A stretch of 64,000 bases of DNA from NCBI RefSeq assembly GCF_000807255.1, contig NZ_CP009268.1:4122384-4186383 (forward strand), read 5' to 3'. Below are positions 18,751-26,211 of the stretch, in pieces. A program made the translations under genes and the position numbers. This stretch comes from Clostridium pasteurianum DSM 525 = ATCC 6013. GTDB lineage: Bacteria; Bacillota; Clostridia; Clostridiales; Clostridiaceae. Within the stretch, counting starts at the first letter, position 1. Each line of letters opens with the position of its first letter. The notes under the pieces are model-generated. The model had not been told where the DNA came from. It saw only the letters and a program-made list of their open reading frames with translations, and did not search any database.

Positions 18751-18876
18751 GGTTATTTAATTTGATTTTTGAGACTTAATTTGCCATTAGTAAGATTATT
18801 TAAACTGATTTTTTACCACATTATTACTAATTTTAGGCTGAAATAATTTGACTTTTTAAGGATTAAATAATTTGAC
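18751..18876. repeat. Right-end transposase-binding repeats
   Basis: Four related sites share one orientation: GGTTATTTAATTTGA (18751), GATTATTTAAACTGA (18794), AAATAATTTGAC (18841) and GATTAAATAATTTGAC (18861). The right end holds more sites than the left, an asymmetry common in Tn7-like ends. Confidence 0.65.
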
Positions 18877-18884
18877 ACGTAACA

Positions 18885-19659
18885 TGTATTGGAAGCAAGC
18901 CACATAGTCATCAGCAAACCTTATCAGGTATGCTTCGCCTTGTGCATATGTTTTATATTTCTTTGCAAACCATAAATCTAAAACATAGTGAAGATAAATA
19001 TTTGCAAGTATAGGGCTGATTGGTCCACCTTGAGGAGTTCCTTGTGTATTTATTGTAACTACTCCATTAATCATTACTCCCGCTTTTAGCCATTTCCCTA
19101 TCATATTAATTATTACAGGGTCCGCTATTCTCAGCTTTATCATTTTCATAAGCCACTGATGGTTTATATTATTAAAATATCCTTTAATATCAGCCTCGTA
19201 TATAAATCTTACTTTCTTCTTTACTATGCATTCTCTTAGTGTTTTGAGTGCTTGATGAGGATTTCTTCTTGGTCTGAAGCCATATGAGAAATCCATAAAT
19301 TCCTGTTCATATATGGACTCAAGAATTCTTGCTACCGCACGTTGTACAAGTCTATCTTCTACAGTTGGAATGCCTAATGGTCGTGTTTTTCCATTACCTT
19401 TTGGTATTTCTACACGCCTTACCGGCGGTGCTTTATATTTCTTTTCTTTCATTCTGCTCCATATATCTTTTACTCTTTCATCAATATTACATTCAAATTC
19501 TAGAGTCGTCTCTCCGTCCACACCACTTGATCCTTTTCTATTCATCATTTTCCATGTTTCTTTTAGAAATTCCGGAGTTATAATATGAGCAAGTGATGTA
19601 AATACTGCTTTCCTGTCTTTACGAGCTTTAATTGCTATCTCATTCAATTTTGTTGACAT
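18885..19659 (-). pseudogene. ltrA: Group II intron B reverse transcriptase, N-terminal part (cut by transposon)
   Basis: This part starts MSTKLNEIAIKARKDRK after AGAGGT. It holds the RT0-RT5 blocks: GSSGVDGE, RPLGIPTVEDRLVQ, DFSYGFRP, EADIKGYFNNINHQWL, GTPQGGPISP, and FADD in RFADDYVACFQY, where it stops at the transposon. The last few codons of the open frame (MLRVKLFNP) are read from the transposon end. The 775 bases up to and including one target-site copy join in frame with 15626-15112. Confidence 0.88.
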
Positions 19660-20156
19660 ATCTATCTACCTCTGTTTGTGTAGTTTATGTTTCCTTGCTG
19701 AGAGTTTATTTTGTCCTGTCGCTTCCCCATGTACGTGGCTTTCCCACGCTCCGAGTACTACCAACAGGTCCGACTCCCGCCACAGCTTCCGCTTGCTTGT
19801 GGATGGTCCTTTCGGCTTGCGTACTCTACGTTTTGTAAAGACCATGACGGGTCTCCCGGGTTCCTTGACAATTCCATTTCATCCATGCCATGCTCTCAGA
19901 CCCCGCCGGAGTCTCCATTTCCCTCGCCATTAACAGGAAACTACTATAGCCTTCCAAGTATTCGACCTTGTCGGCCTCCGGACGTACTAACGAGGCTCAA
20001 TCGCTTCACTTGCGTTACGGCCTAGACTCGCTCTGTCTACGCTTAGTCTGTGTCGTTACCTTCACAAACCCAAGACTCGATTTCAGGTGAGGTGGCTTAC
20101 CTCTTTCCTGAGTTGGAATTTCACCAACTGAAATTGCCCGGCTTAGCCCGGCGCAC
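19660..20156 (-). ncRNA. Group II intron B 5' region (domains I-IV)
   Basis: About 500 bases of GC-richer, stem-rich sequence from the 5' end GTGCG to the reverse-transcriptase start, including CCGGGCTAAGCCGGGC and many short dyads. The small open frames seen on the other strand here are not genes. Base composition differs plainly from the AT-rich surroundings, as expected for an incoming ribozyme. Confidence 0.75.
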
Positions 20157-20640
20157 CAAAGAATCCTTTAATATCGGCATCCACAATAAAGTTAATTCTC
20201 TTAGTCATGATTATTTGATTTACTTCTCTAATTGCATCGTGACAACTTTTACCTTCCCTAAACCCATAAGAGAAATCATAAAATTTATTTTCATAGATTT
20301 GGTCAAGTATCTTCCTCATTACTCCTTGAACAAGCTTATCTTCATATGATGGAATTCCAAGAGGTCTAAGCTTATCACTACCTGCTTTAGGAATGTACGT
20401 CCGTCTAACTGCCTGTGGTTTATAACTAAAATTCTTCATTCTTGCTAGTAGATTATCTATATTTTCTTCTAGCTGTTCTCCATAGGTTTCCTTGTTTACT
20501 CCGTCAATTCCCATAGCCTTTCCACTTGTCTGTTTTATGTGTTCCATAATCAAACTTTCTTTGTTGACATAGTGCATTATGGTCTGTACTTTATTATGCT
20601 TTTCTGCTTGTAATGCTATTTCTTCAAACGCATTTGCCAT
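20157..20640 (-). CDS. ltrA: Group II intron A reverse transcriptase, N-terminal exon
   Basis: This part starts at MANAFEEIALQAEKHNK behind GGAGGTGG. The frame is open 42 bases further upstream without a ribosome site. It contains GKAMGIDGVNKETYG, RPLGIPSYEDKLVQ, DFSYGFREGKSCHDA and VDADIKGFF, where intron B interrupts. The open frame then reads GAPG and a stop from intron B. The protein continues at 15001. If intron B is spliced, a complete 428-aa maturase is possible; otherwise the product lacks its catalytic YADD. Confidence 0.87.
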
Positions 20641-21137
20641 TGTCTTCTGCCACCTCCAGTGTGACCAATGTTTTATTTTCAAAACGGCTTATATGTTTGC
20701 CCCTTTCCTCCACTTTCGTTACAAGCTTCTTCGGTACTATGAGCAAATCCGACTCCTTGCATACCATTTCTATCACCTTGGATGAAATGCTCCTTGTGTA
20801 ACAAATACCCTAACGGGAATATGCAAGGTCTCACAGGTATGCCATGTGTAACTATCTTATGCTCGCCGTGCTCTAAGACCCCGATGGAACCTACTTGTTC
20901 TTGCCCTTTACGACCAAGTATTATTACCTGCTACCGAGGTGAGGGTATCGGCTTCCATTCTATATAAACTAACGAGATTCAATCACTTCACGCTTTCGCA
21001 TTACGGCTCGCATAGTTTCTTACCTACGCTTAAACCTAGCCTCACGGCTTCGGCTCCAAGGCTGGATAACGGCGGTTGGCTAGACCTTACCGTGTCGGCT
21101 TCTCACCAACTATACACCTGGCACCGAACTGTCGCAC
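20641..21137 (-). ncRNA. Group II intron A 5' region (domains I-IV)
   Basis: About 500 bases from the 5' end GTGCGACAG at 21137 to the reverse-transcriptase start. It has typical group II blocks such as AGTACCGAAGAAGC and GGGGCAAACATA near the ORF and GC-rich dyads. No protein gene is supported on either strand. Confidence 0.75.
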
Positions 21138-21149
21138 CACCCAATTACA

Positions 21150-21180
21150 ATTATAGCATAGCAATATAACAGCAACCATA
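21150..21180 (-). promoter_or_regulatory. Possible promoter of the response-regulator operon upstream of intron A
   Basis: On the minus strand TATGCTATAAT (21160-21150) is a good extended -10 element with a weak -35 region. It ends only 12 bases before the intron A 5' end. A start about 7 bases downstream would leave a 5' exon of only a few bases, so either another promoter lies further upstream or the intron is poorly placed for splicing. Confidence 0.45.
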
Positions 21181-21221
21181 AGACAAAAGTACTAGATAAA
21201 TAAAATAAAAATATATAAAAC

Positions 21222-21274
21222 AACTGGTGTAAGTAGATTTAATACTATTTTTAATAAATCTACTTACACCAGTT
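21222..21274 (-). terminator. Terminator of the MFS exporter gene
   Basis: The 19-bp arm AACTGGTGTAAGTAGATTT is perfectly complementary to 21256-21274. It lies 24 bases past the MFS stop and is followed on the minus strand by TTTTATATATTTTTATTTT. It also isolates the intron-bearing operon from read-through. Confidence 0.85.
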
Positions 21275-21298
21275 ATTATCTGAATAAAAATTTTTTCA

Positions 21299-22519
21299 TT
21301 AAATATTATTTATAAAAGCTTTCTTCTGCACTAATACCCAACCTATTAAACTAATTCCCCCAATAATTATATACATAAATCCCATTGTAAAAATTCTATT
21401 TCCAGAACTTAAAGAGATAAGCATCATACCTATACTTCCCATAATCGTATAGGAAAAACTCATAAGTGATGAGGCTGTGCCCGTGTCACTCTGCTGTTGT
21501 TCAAGTATCAAATTAGTGCTTGGTGGTCTTATTATATTTCCACCCAAAGTAGCAGGCAAAATTGATAATGCAAATAACCAAGGTGAAAATCTTCCTATAG
21601 TGATAATTAATATACCACTTATAATTATTATTGCAAAGGAAGTCATAATTATAAGTGTATTTTTACAATAAGTTGATATTCTCATATAAAATAATGGTGC
21701 CAGTACTGAAAATATAGCATTAAATGCATAGAAATAACTATACACCTGTTCACTTAATCCAAAACCATCTATATAAATATAAGAAGATACAGAAATATAT
21801 GCTAATAGAGGCAGCATCTGAATTGCAAATATTACTAATAAAACTGTATATCTAGGATTTTTAATTACAACCCCTATTCTTGCGACCGTTCTGAAAATAT
21901 TTTCATTACTATGACTTGGAATTGTCTCCTGCATCAAAATACCGCCTATTAAAGCTATAACTCCCACAATAGACAATATCCAAAATACTCCGTGCCAAGA
22001 GAAAAGTTTAAGTATTACAGCACCAATAACCGGTGCAATAACTGGTGCCAGCATTGCCATAGACTGTACAACTGCCAATATAGCTACACGCTTTCTACCA
22101 TTGTAAGAATCTTTTATAGTTGCTACTGATACAGAAACAACTGCCCCACTGCCAATTGCTTGTAAAATTCTAAATATAATAAGCATATGTACGGATCCCG
22201 CTAGAGCACATAGTGTACTTGACAAAGTATAAATACTAAGTCCTGTCAACAATATGGGCCGTCTTCCATACTTATCACTTAAAGGACCCCATAAAAGCAT
22301 TCCAACTGCGTAAAATATAAAAAATAAAATTAGAGTCATGTTTAACAATCCAATAGTAGTTTGGAAACTTTCTACCATCCGTGGAAGTGCTGGAAGATAT
22401 AAATCTGTAGATAGAGGAACAAATGCACTTAAAAAAGCAATAAATATTACAAATCCTCTACTTCCTAAATATTTTTGTGCCTTTATACTATCATTATCCA
22501 TTTTTTCTTCTGTAATCAT
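21299..22519 (-). CDS. MFS drug-resistance transporter, Bcr/CflA type
   Basis: A 406-aa 12-helix MFS protein. The N-terminal LSAFVPLSTDLYLPALPRM and the motif A loop GPLSDKYGRRPILLTG are characteristic of the Bcr/CflA (drug:H+ antiporter-1) branch, as is RILQAIGSGAVVSVS. It probably exports small hydrophobic compounds using the proton gradient. It stands alone, with its own terminator and no adjacent regulator. The start MITEEKMDNDS has only a moderate ribosome site, and MDNDS six residues on is an alternative. Confidence 0.92.
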   Translation of the reverse strand: MITEEKMDNDSIKAQKYLGSRGFVIFIAFLSAFVPLSTDLYLPALPRMVESFQTTIGLLNMTLILFFIFYAVGMLLWGPLSDKYGRRPILLTGLSIYTLSSTLCALAGSVHMLIIFRILQAIGSGAVVSVSVATIKDSYNGRKRVAILAVVQSMAMLAPVIAPVIGAVILKLFSWHGVFWILSIVGVIALIGGILMQETIPSHSNENIFRTVARIGVVIKNPRYTVLLVIFAIQMLPLLAYISVSSYIYIDGFGLSEQVYSYFYAFNAIFSVLAPLFYMRISTYCKNTLIIMTSFAIIIISGILIITIGRFSPWLFALSILPATLGGNIIRPPSTNLILEQQQSDTGTASSLMSFSYTIMGSIGMMLISLSSGNRIFTMGFMYIIIGGISLIGWVLVQKKAFINNI

Positions 22520-22670
22520 TTAAACCGTTAAATTAAATCTACTTAAAATATATAATATCCTATAATTATCGTAAGTCATAAAAAAATACAAATAATAAAT
22601 CAATATACTTAAAGTTATTTTAGTAAATTAATAACGGAATCCACCACCTTTTCCATATAATTTTTATCTA

Positions 22671-22829
22671 AGGCATATTCAAATAAATAACTAGTCAGTA
22701 TGCTAGCCTATTTTGAATCCTACTGCGTCAGCAGAACCCTCAGATAGGCCACTATCCTGGTCACCTGCTTCCTTGTTGGATTCAAAATATTCGTTGCCTC
22801 TTTCACTTACTATTTATTTTCACATGCCT
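22671..22829 (-). repeat. 159-bp MITE-like repeat, copy 1
   Basis: Read on the minus strand it begins AGGCATGTGAAAATAAATA and ends TTATTTATTTGAATATGCCT; the two ends are imperfect inverted repeats. The same 159-bp unit occurs at 43441-43599 on the plus strand with about 14 differences. The GC-richer core forms two small hairpins. It encodes nothing. Its edge overlaps the stop codon of the chimeric winged-helix ORF. The rest of the 22520-22670 gap shows no feature. Confidence 0.8.
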
Positions 22830-23262
22830 AATCTCTAAACCTATATCCAGTTCCCCATAGTGTTTCTATAAATTCCGGGTTTGATGGATTTTTTTCTATC
22901 TTTTTTCTTATTTTTTGAATATGAACTGCTACTGTTGCCATATCACCACAAAATTCATCTCCCCATATTCTATCAAAAATATGCTCTTTAGTAAAAACAA
23001 TATTAGGATTTGAAGCAAAAAATACTAATATCAAAAACCATAAGATCACATTAAAAATTATAGTAAATATACGTGAATATTTAACATGTTTATAATACCA
23101 CTGAAATTCATCGTCTTCCATATATTCTTTTTTAATCTTTCTATTGATTTCACTTTGTATTTCGTGAAATCTTTCATGATTTTTTTTTGCTCTGTATCTA
23201 TATTGACGTATCGCTGCAATTCTTTTATGAACAACTTCTATAAATTTTATATTTTTCTTCAT
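22828..23262 (-). CDS. Chimeric ORF: unknown membrane segment joined to the end of an OmpR-type winged helix
   Basis: A 144-aa ORF. Residues about 1-60 are highly basic (KRIAAIRQYRYRAKKNHERF), residues about 65-85 form one membrane helix (IFTIIFNVILWFLILVFF), and from about residue 88 the sequence is the C-terminal half of an OmpR-type DNA-binding domain (VFTKEHIFDRIWGDE, ATVAVHIQKIRKKIE, ETLWGTGYRF). The receiver domain and first part of the effector are missing. ATG at 23262 follows AGGTGAT; an upstream in-frame ATG at 23283 lacks one. The likeliest origin is a deletion fusing two genes; whether the product is used is unknown. Confidence 0.6.
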   Translation of the reverse strand: MKKNIKFIEVVHKRIAAIRQYRYRAKKNHERFHEIQSEINRKIKKEYMEDDEFQWYYKHVKYSRIFTIIFNVILWFLILVFFASNPNIVFTKEHIFDRIWGDEFCGDMATVAVHIQKIRKKIEKNPSNPEFIETLWGTGYRFRD

Positions 23263-23436
23263 TTTATCACCTGATTTTTTCATAAATATATTCTATATAA
23301 TTTTAAAGTTAAATATTAAAAATCCTTTAAATCAATTATAAAAATTTTATAAAATACTTTCCTTTTCAATATATTAATTACTATTTTAACTCAATCTCAA
23401 TTACATAATAGCTACTAATTATTGTTCTTAAATTTA

Positions 23437-23460
23437 CTCATATAAATTTTTATTTATGAG
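23437..23460. promoter_or_regulatory. Inverted repeat in the divergent intergenic region
   Basis: CTCATA and TATGAG are separated by 12 AT bases between the chimeric ORF and the DrrA-type gene. A TATAAT-like -10 follows at about 23521. It could be an operator for the exporter genes; support is limited to symmetry and position. Confidence 0.3.
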
Positions 23461-23580
23461 ATTGTATCAATAAAAAATTCAAATAATTTTATAAAATCTT
23501 TAAAAACAATTTAAGGGAATTTTATAATGGGACATTAGTATAAGGAACATAGACAATATAAAAGCAGGAGGTAAAAAATT

Positions 23581-24504
23581 ATGTCAAATATAATTGAAGT
23601 GAAAAATTTCACTAAAAGATTTGGTGACTTTGTTGCTGTAAATGATATTTCTTTTACTGTGGAAGAAGGCTCTATTTTTGGTTTTCTTGGTTCCAATGGT
23701 GCTGGTAAAAGTACAACCATTAATACACTCTGCACCATATTAGACAAAACTAAAGGGAATGTAAAAATTAATGGATATGATATATCTAGACAAAAGGATA
23801 AAGTCAGAAATGAAATAGGAATAGTATTTCAAGAATCTACACTAGACAATAAACTCACAATTGAAGAAAATATAAAATTCCATTGCGAATTTTACAGTGT
23901 ACCAAAAAACGAAATTAAAGAACGAATTGATTTTGTACTGAATCTAGTAGATCTTACAGACTGGAGAAAAGCTCCTGTAGGAAGTCTTTCTGGAGGTATG
24001 AAAAGAAGAGTTGAGCTGGCAAGAGGCCTTGTTCATTACCCAAAGGTTCTATTCTTAGACGAGCCTACTACAGGACTTGATCCTCAGACCAGAGCAAATA
24101 TATGGAGTTATATTTACAAATTACAAAAGGAAAAGAATATTACTATTTTTTTAACTACACATTATATGGATGAAGCCGAGATATGCAATAAAGTAGCTAT
24201 TATGGACCATGGAAAGATAGTAGCTTACGACAGTCCTTATAATCTTGAAAAAAAATATACTTCAAATGTAACTAGAATAAAAGTTTCCAATATGGATTTA
24301 TTCATTCAGTACCTTGAAGCTAATTCTATAAAATATAAACTGAGTGAAGATTTATTTAAAATATATTCAACAAATATAAAAGATATATTATCAATGGTAT
24401 CCCTATTTAAAGACTCCATTACAGACTTTGAAACAACTAAAGGAACCCTAAACGATGTATTTTTAACCGTAACAGGAAAGGAGATAGAACAATGCGTGGA
24501 ATGA
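23581..24504 (+). CDS. ABC transporter ATP-binding protein, DrrA (daunorubicin resistance) type
   Basis: A 307-aa ATPase. Walker A GSNGAGKST, signature SLSGGMKRRVE, Walker B KVLFLDEPTTGLDPQ and H-loop TTHYMDEAE are clear, and a C-terminal DrrA-type extension (about 220-305) is present. AGGAGGT precedes the ATG. It overlaps the start of a permease gene by 13 bases. Because that permease is broken, the exporter is probably inactive unless another permease complements it. Confidence 0.93.
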   Translation: MSNIIEVKNFTKRFGDFVAVNDISFTVEEGSIFGFLGSNGAGKSTTINTLCTILDKTKGNVKINGYDISRQKDKVRNEIGIVFQESTLDNKLTIEENIKFHCEFYSVPKNEIKERIDFVLNLVDLTDWRKAPVGSLSGGMKRRVELARGLVHYPKVLFLDEPTTGLDPQTRANIWSYIYKLQKEKNITIFLTTHYMDEAEICNKVAIMDHGKIVAYDSPYNLEKKYTSNVTRIKVSNMDLFIQYLEANSIKYKLSEDLFKIYSTNIKDILSMVSLFKDSITDFETTKGTLNDVFLTVTGKEIEQCVE

Positions 24505-25020
24505 TTGCCATTTTAAAAAGAAATTTAACTAATTTTGTACGTGATAAACTTAGACTAGTATTTTCAATAATTATGTCAGTATTTTTCTTATTTGTTTTTT
24601 CCTTTGTAATGAAATCTTCTACCACGGGAGTTGCTCAGCCACTTAACTATCTGATTTCAGGAATAATCATCATGACAGTATTCCAAGCTGCTTTAAGTAA
24701 CTCCACAAGTATAATAGAGGATATGTCCATGGGTTTTATGAAAGAAATTATAGTATCCCCTATTAAAAGATGGCAAATATCAATAGGACAAGTTCTTTCA
24801 GCTACAACTATAGCTTTTATTCAGGGCCTCATAGTTATTATACTAGGTATGTTCCTGGGGTTAAAACTAGATGTACTTCAATTTTCAGATATATTACCTT
24901 GAGCATGTGAAATCTCAGTACAGAATCCTTAGTAAAGGCTGGAGTAGCTTTTGATATAAATGGTTTTATAATAAAACCTTATCTAGGTCTGTTCATAATA
25001 CTAGGCCTAGTGTTTAAATA
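24492..25020 (+). pseudogene. Truncated ABC-2 permease, DrrB type
   Basis: The open frame gives 136 aa (24492-24902): N-terminal helix, SGIIIMTVFQAAL and the ABC-2 motif SMGFMKEIIVSPIKRWQ, ending at LQFSDILP and a stop. A full DrrB has about 250 residues. A later in-frame piece (VKAGVAFDINGF, YLGLFIILGLVFK, stop at about 25020) looks like its original C-terminus, so there has been internal deletion or frameshift. The upstream ATPase remains intact. Confidence 0.8.
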
Positions 25021-25031
25021 ATCAATTAAAA

Positions 25032-25069
25032 ATATTTCTCTCCGTAGATTCACATAAGGTGAGAAATAT
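25032..25069. terminator. Hairpin after the broken permease gene
   Basis: ATATTTCTC (25032-25040) pairs with GAGAAATAT (25061-25069). It lies between convergent genes and may end transcription from either side; the T-run is weak. Confidence 0.4.
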
Positions 25070-25092
25070 ATCCTTTTACCCTTACATATTTA

Positions 25093-26049
25093 CTATACAC
25101 ATATAACATTCTGAGGCTTACCTTTAAGCCATTTATCAATATTGTCAAATACTATTTGTGCACGAATATAAAGAGCTTCCTCAGTTGCAAAAGCAACATG
25201 TGGTGTTAATACAGTATTTTTGGCACTTACAAGAGGGTGTACACTTTCTATTGGAGGTTCATTTTCAAACACATCAATACCTGCACCTGCAATTTTACCT
25301 TCGTTAAGGGCTTTAGCCAAAGCTGTATTATCTACAACAGGTCCTCTTGCTGTATTTATTAATATAGCTGAAGATTTTAAAAGATTTATTTTTTTCTCAT
25401 CAATTAAGTTTTTAGTACTTTCATTTAAAGGTACGTGTAATGATACAATATCACTTTCTTTTAAAAGGGTATCAAGATCAACATACTTTACACCTTTTTC
25501 AACAGCATCTGTTCTTTGAGTTCTGCTGTAAGCTAATACTTCACAACCAAAAGCACTTGCTATTTCAGCTACTCTTAATCCAATTGCTCCCGTTCCAACA
25601 ACACCAAACTTCTTATTAAATAATTCCGTACCTACAAGGCCATTTTTAGTTTTTTCAGTTCTTGTTGCATTGTCACAAGGTACAATATTACGTATTACTG
25701 ATATAGCAAGACCATATACAAGTTCTGCCACTGCATTTGTTGAATATCCAGCCGCATTGCAAACAGTAATTCCCTTTTCTCTGCATACATCCATATCCAC
25801 ATGGTCAACTCCTGTAAATGCTACAGATATCATTTTTAGCTTAGGACAATTTTCAATAACTTCTCTTCTAAAAGGTAAATTTGCTAACATAACAATCTCA
25901 GCATTTGCAGCTCTTTCAATTAATTCTTTTGTATCTTCTGTTCTTGTATCATAATAAACAAACTCATGACCACAACTCACCAATTTTTCTGCAAGTTCAT
26001 TAATTTTTTCTTTGCTAACTCCTAAGGGTTCTATCATAACAACGTTCAT
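25093..26049 (-). CDS. D-isomer specific 2-hydroxyacid dehydrogenase
   Basis: A 318-aa NAD-dependent dehydrogenase. The Rossmann motif is VGTGAIGLRVAE, with Arg in NTARGPVVD, Glu in DVFENEPPI and the catalytic His in LTPHVAFATEEA, the full set for the family. It reduces 2-ketoacids or oxidises D-2-hydroxyacids (glycerate, phosphoglycerate or related), but sequence reading alone does not settle the substrate. It stands alone, with AGGAGG ahead of the ATG and the hairpin at 25032-25069 just downstream. Confidence 0.9.
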   Translation of the reverse strand: MNVVMIEPLGVSKEKINELAEKLVSCGHEFVYYDTRTEDTKELIERAANAEIVMLANLPFRREVIENCPKLKMISVAFTGVDHVDMDVCREKGITVCNAAGYSTNAVAELVYGLAISVIRNIVPCDNATRTEKTKNGLVGTELFNKKFGVVGTGAIGLRVAEIASAFGCEVLAYSRTQRTDAVEKGVKYVDLDTLLKESDIVSLHVPLNESTKNLIDEKKINLLKSSAILINTARGPVVDNTALAKALNEGKIAGAGIDVFENEPPIESVHPLVSAKNTVLTPHVAFATEEALYIRAQIVFDNIDKWLKGKPQNVICV

Positions 26050-26161
26050 AAATAAAAAATCCTCCTATTTTTATTATTATATAAATTACTTTTATTATAT
26101 CACTCGTAAAATTAAAATTACCAAAATAAACCTATAATAACTATTTGTTTACGAAAAAATC

Positions 26162-26201
26162 ATATAATCCTCTATATGATTAATCATATAGAGGATTATA
26201 T
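26162..26201 (-). terminator. 40-bp perfect palindrome after the DUF4097 gene
   Basis: ATATAATCCTCTATATGATT is followed by its exact complement. It lies 11 bases beyond the DUF4097 stop and is followed on the minus strand by GATTTTTTCG, so it probably terminates the PadR operon. An operator role for the dehydrogenase on its other side cannot be excluded. Confidence 0.65.
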
Positions 26202-26211
26202 ACTAAAATAA

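Larger units (their letters stand above)
15633..18884 (+). mobile_element. 3,252-bp transposon with zinc-ribbon, DDE transposase and AAA ATPase genes
   Basis: The termini are TGTTA (15633) and TAACA (18884), flanked by a 6-bp direct repeat TGTATT. Three genes run left to right: a DUF6431-like zinc-ribbon protein, a D,D-35-E transposase and an ExeA/TniB-like AAA ATPase. Both ends carry several copies of a GATTAWWTAATYTGAC-like motif, as expected for multi-site transposase binding in the Tn7/Mu/Tn5053 superfamily. The exact IS/Tn family name was not recognised. The genes look intact, so the element may be mobile. It sits in the reverse-transcriptase gene of intron B. Confidence 0.85.
15002..20156 (-). 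mobile_element. Group II intron B nested in the intron A reverse-transcriptase gene
   Basis: The minus strand shows GTGCGCCGGGC at 20156, directly after the codons for DADIKGFF of the intron A protein, and the frame resumes at 15001 with NVDHEW. The intron has its own domain V (15085-15053), its own reverse-transcriptase gene and a GC-rich domain I. Its net length without the transposon and one 6-bp target copy is 1,897 bp. It is a different intron from A, because the two proteins diverge throughout. The 3' end reads CTACCAACC, less canonical than in A, so the splice site is placed by restoring the reading frame. Confidence 0.85.
14082..21137 (-). mobile_element. Group II intron A (outer intron, about 1.9 kb without its inserts)
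   Basis: On the minus strand the intron begins GTGCGACAG at 21137, a standard group II 5' end, and finishes ...CTACTCGAC at 14082 after a domain V/VI. Between lie GC-richer domain I sequence, a reverse-transcriptase/maturase gene cut in two, and a second intron. Subtracting intron B (15002-20156) leaves 1,901 bp, a normal size for a bacterial group II intron with ORF. It is inserted between a promoter-like sequence and the start codon of the OmpR-type regulator. Boundaries are inferred from consensus ends and could be off by a base or two. Confidence 0.85.

Noticed and set aside
19313-21169. Several open frames of 60-104 codons on the plus strand opposite the introns
   Set aside because: They lie antisense to group II intron domain I and reverse-transcriptase sequence, lack ribosome sites and have low-complexity translations; GC-rich ribozyme DNA simply has few stops.
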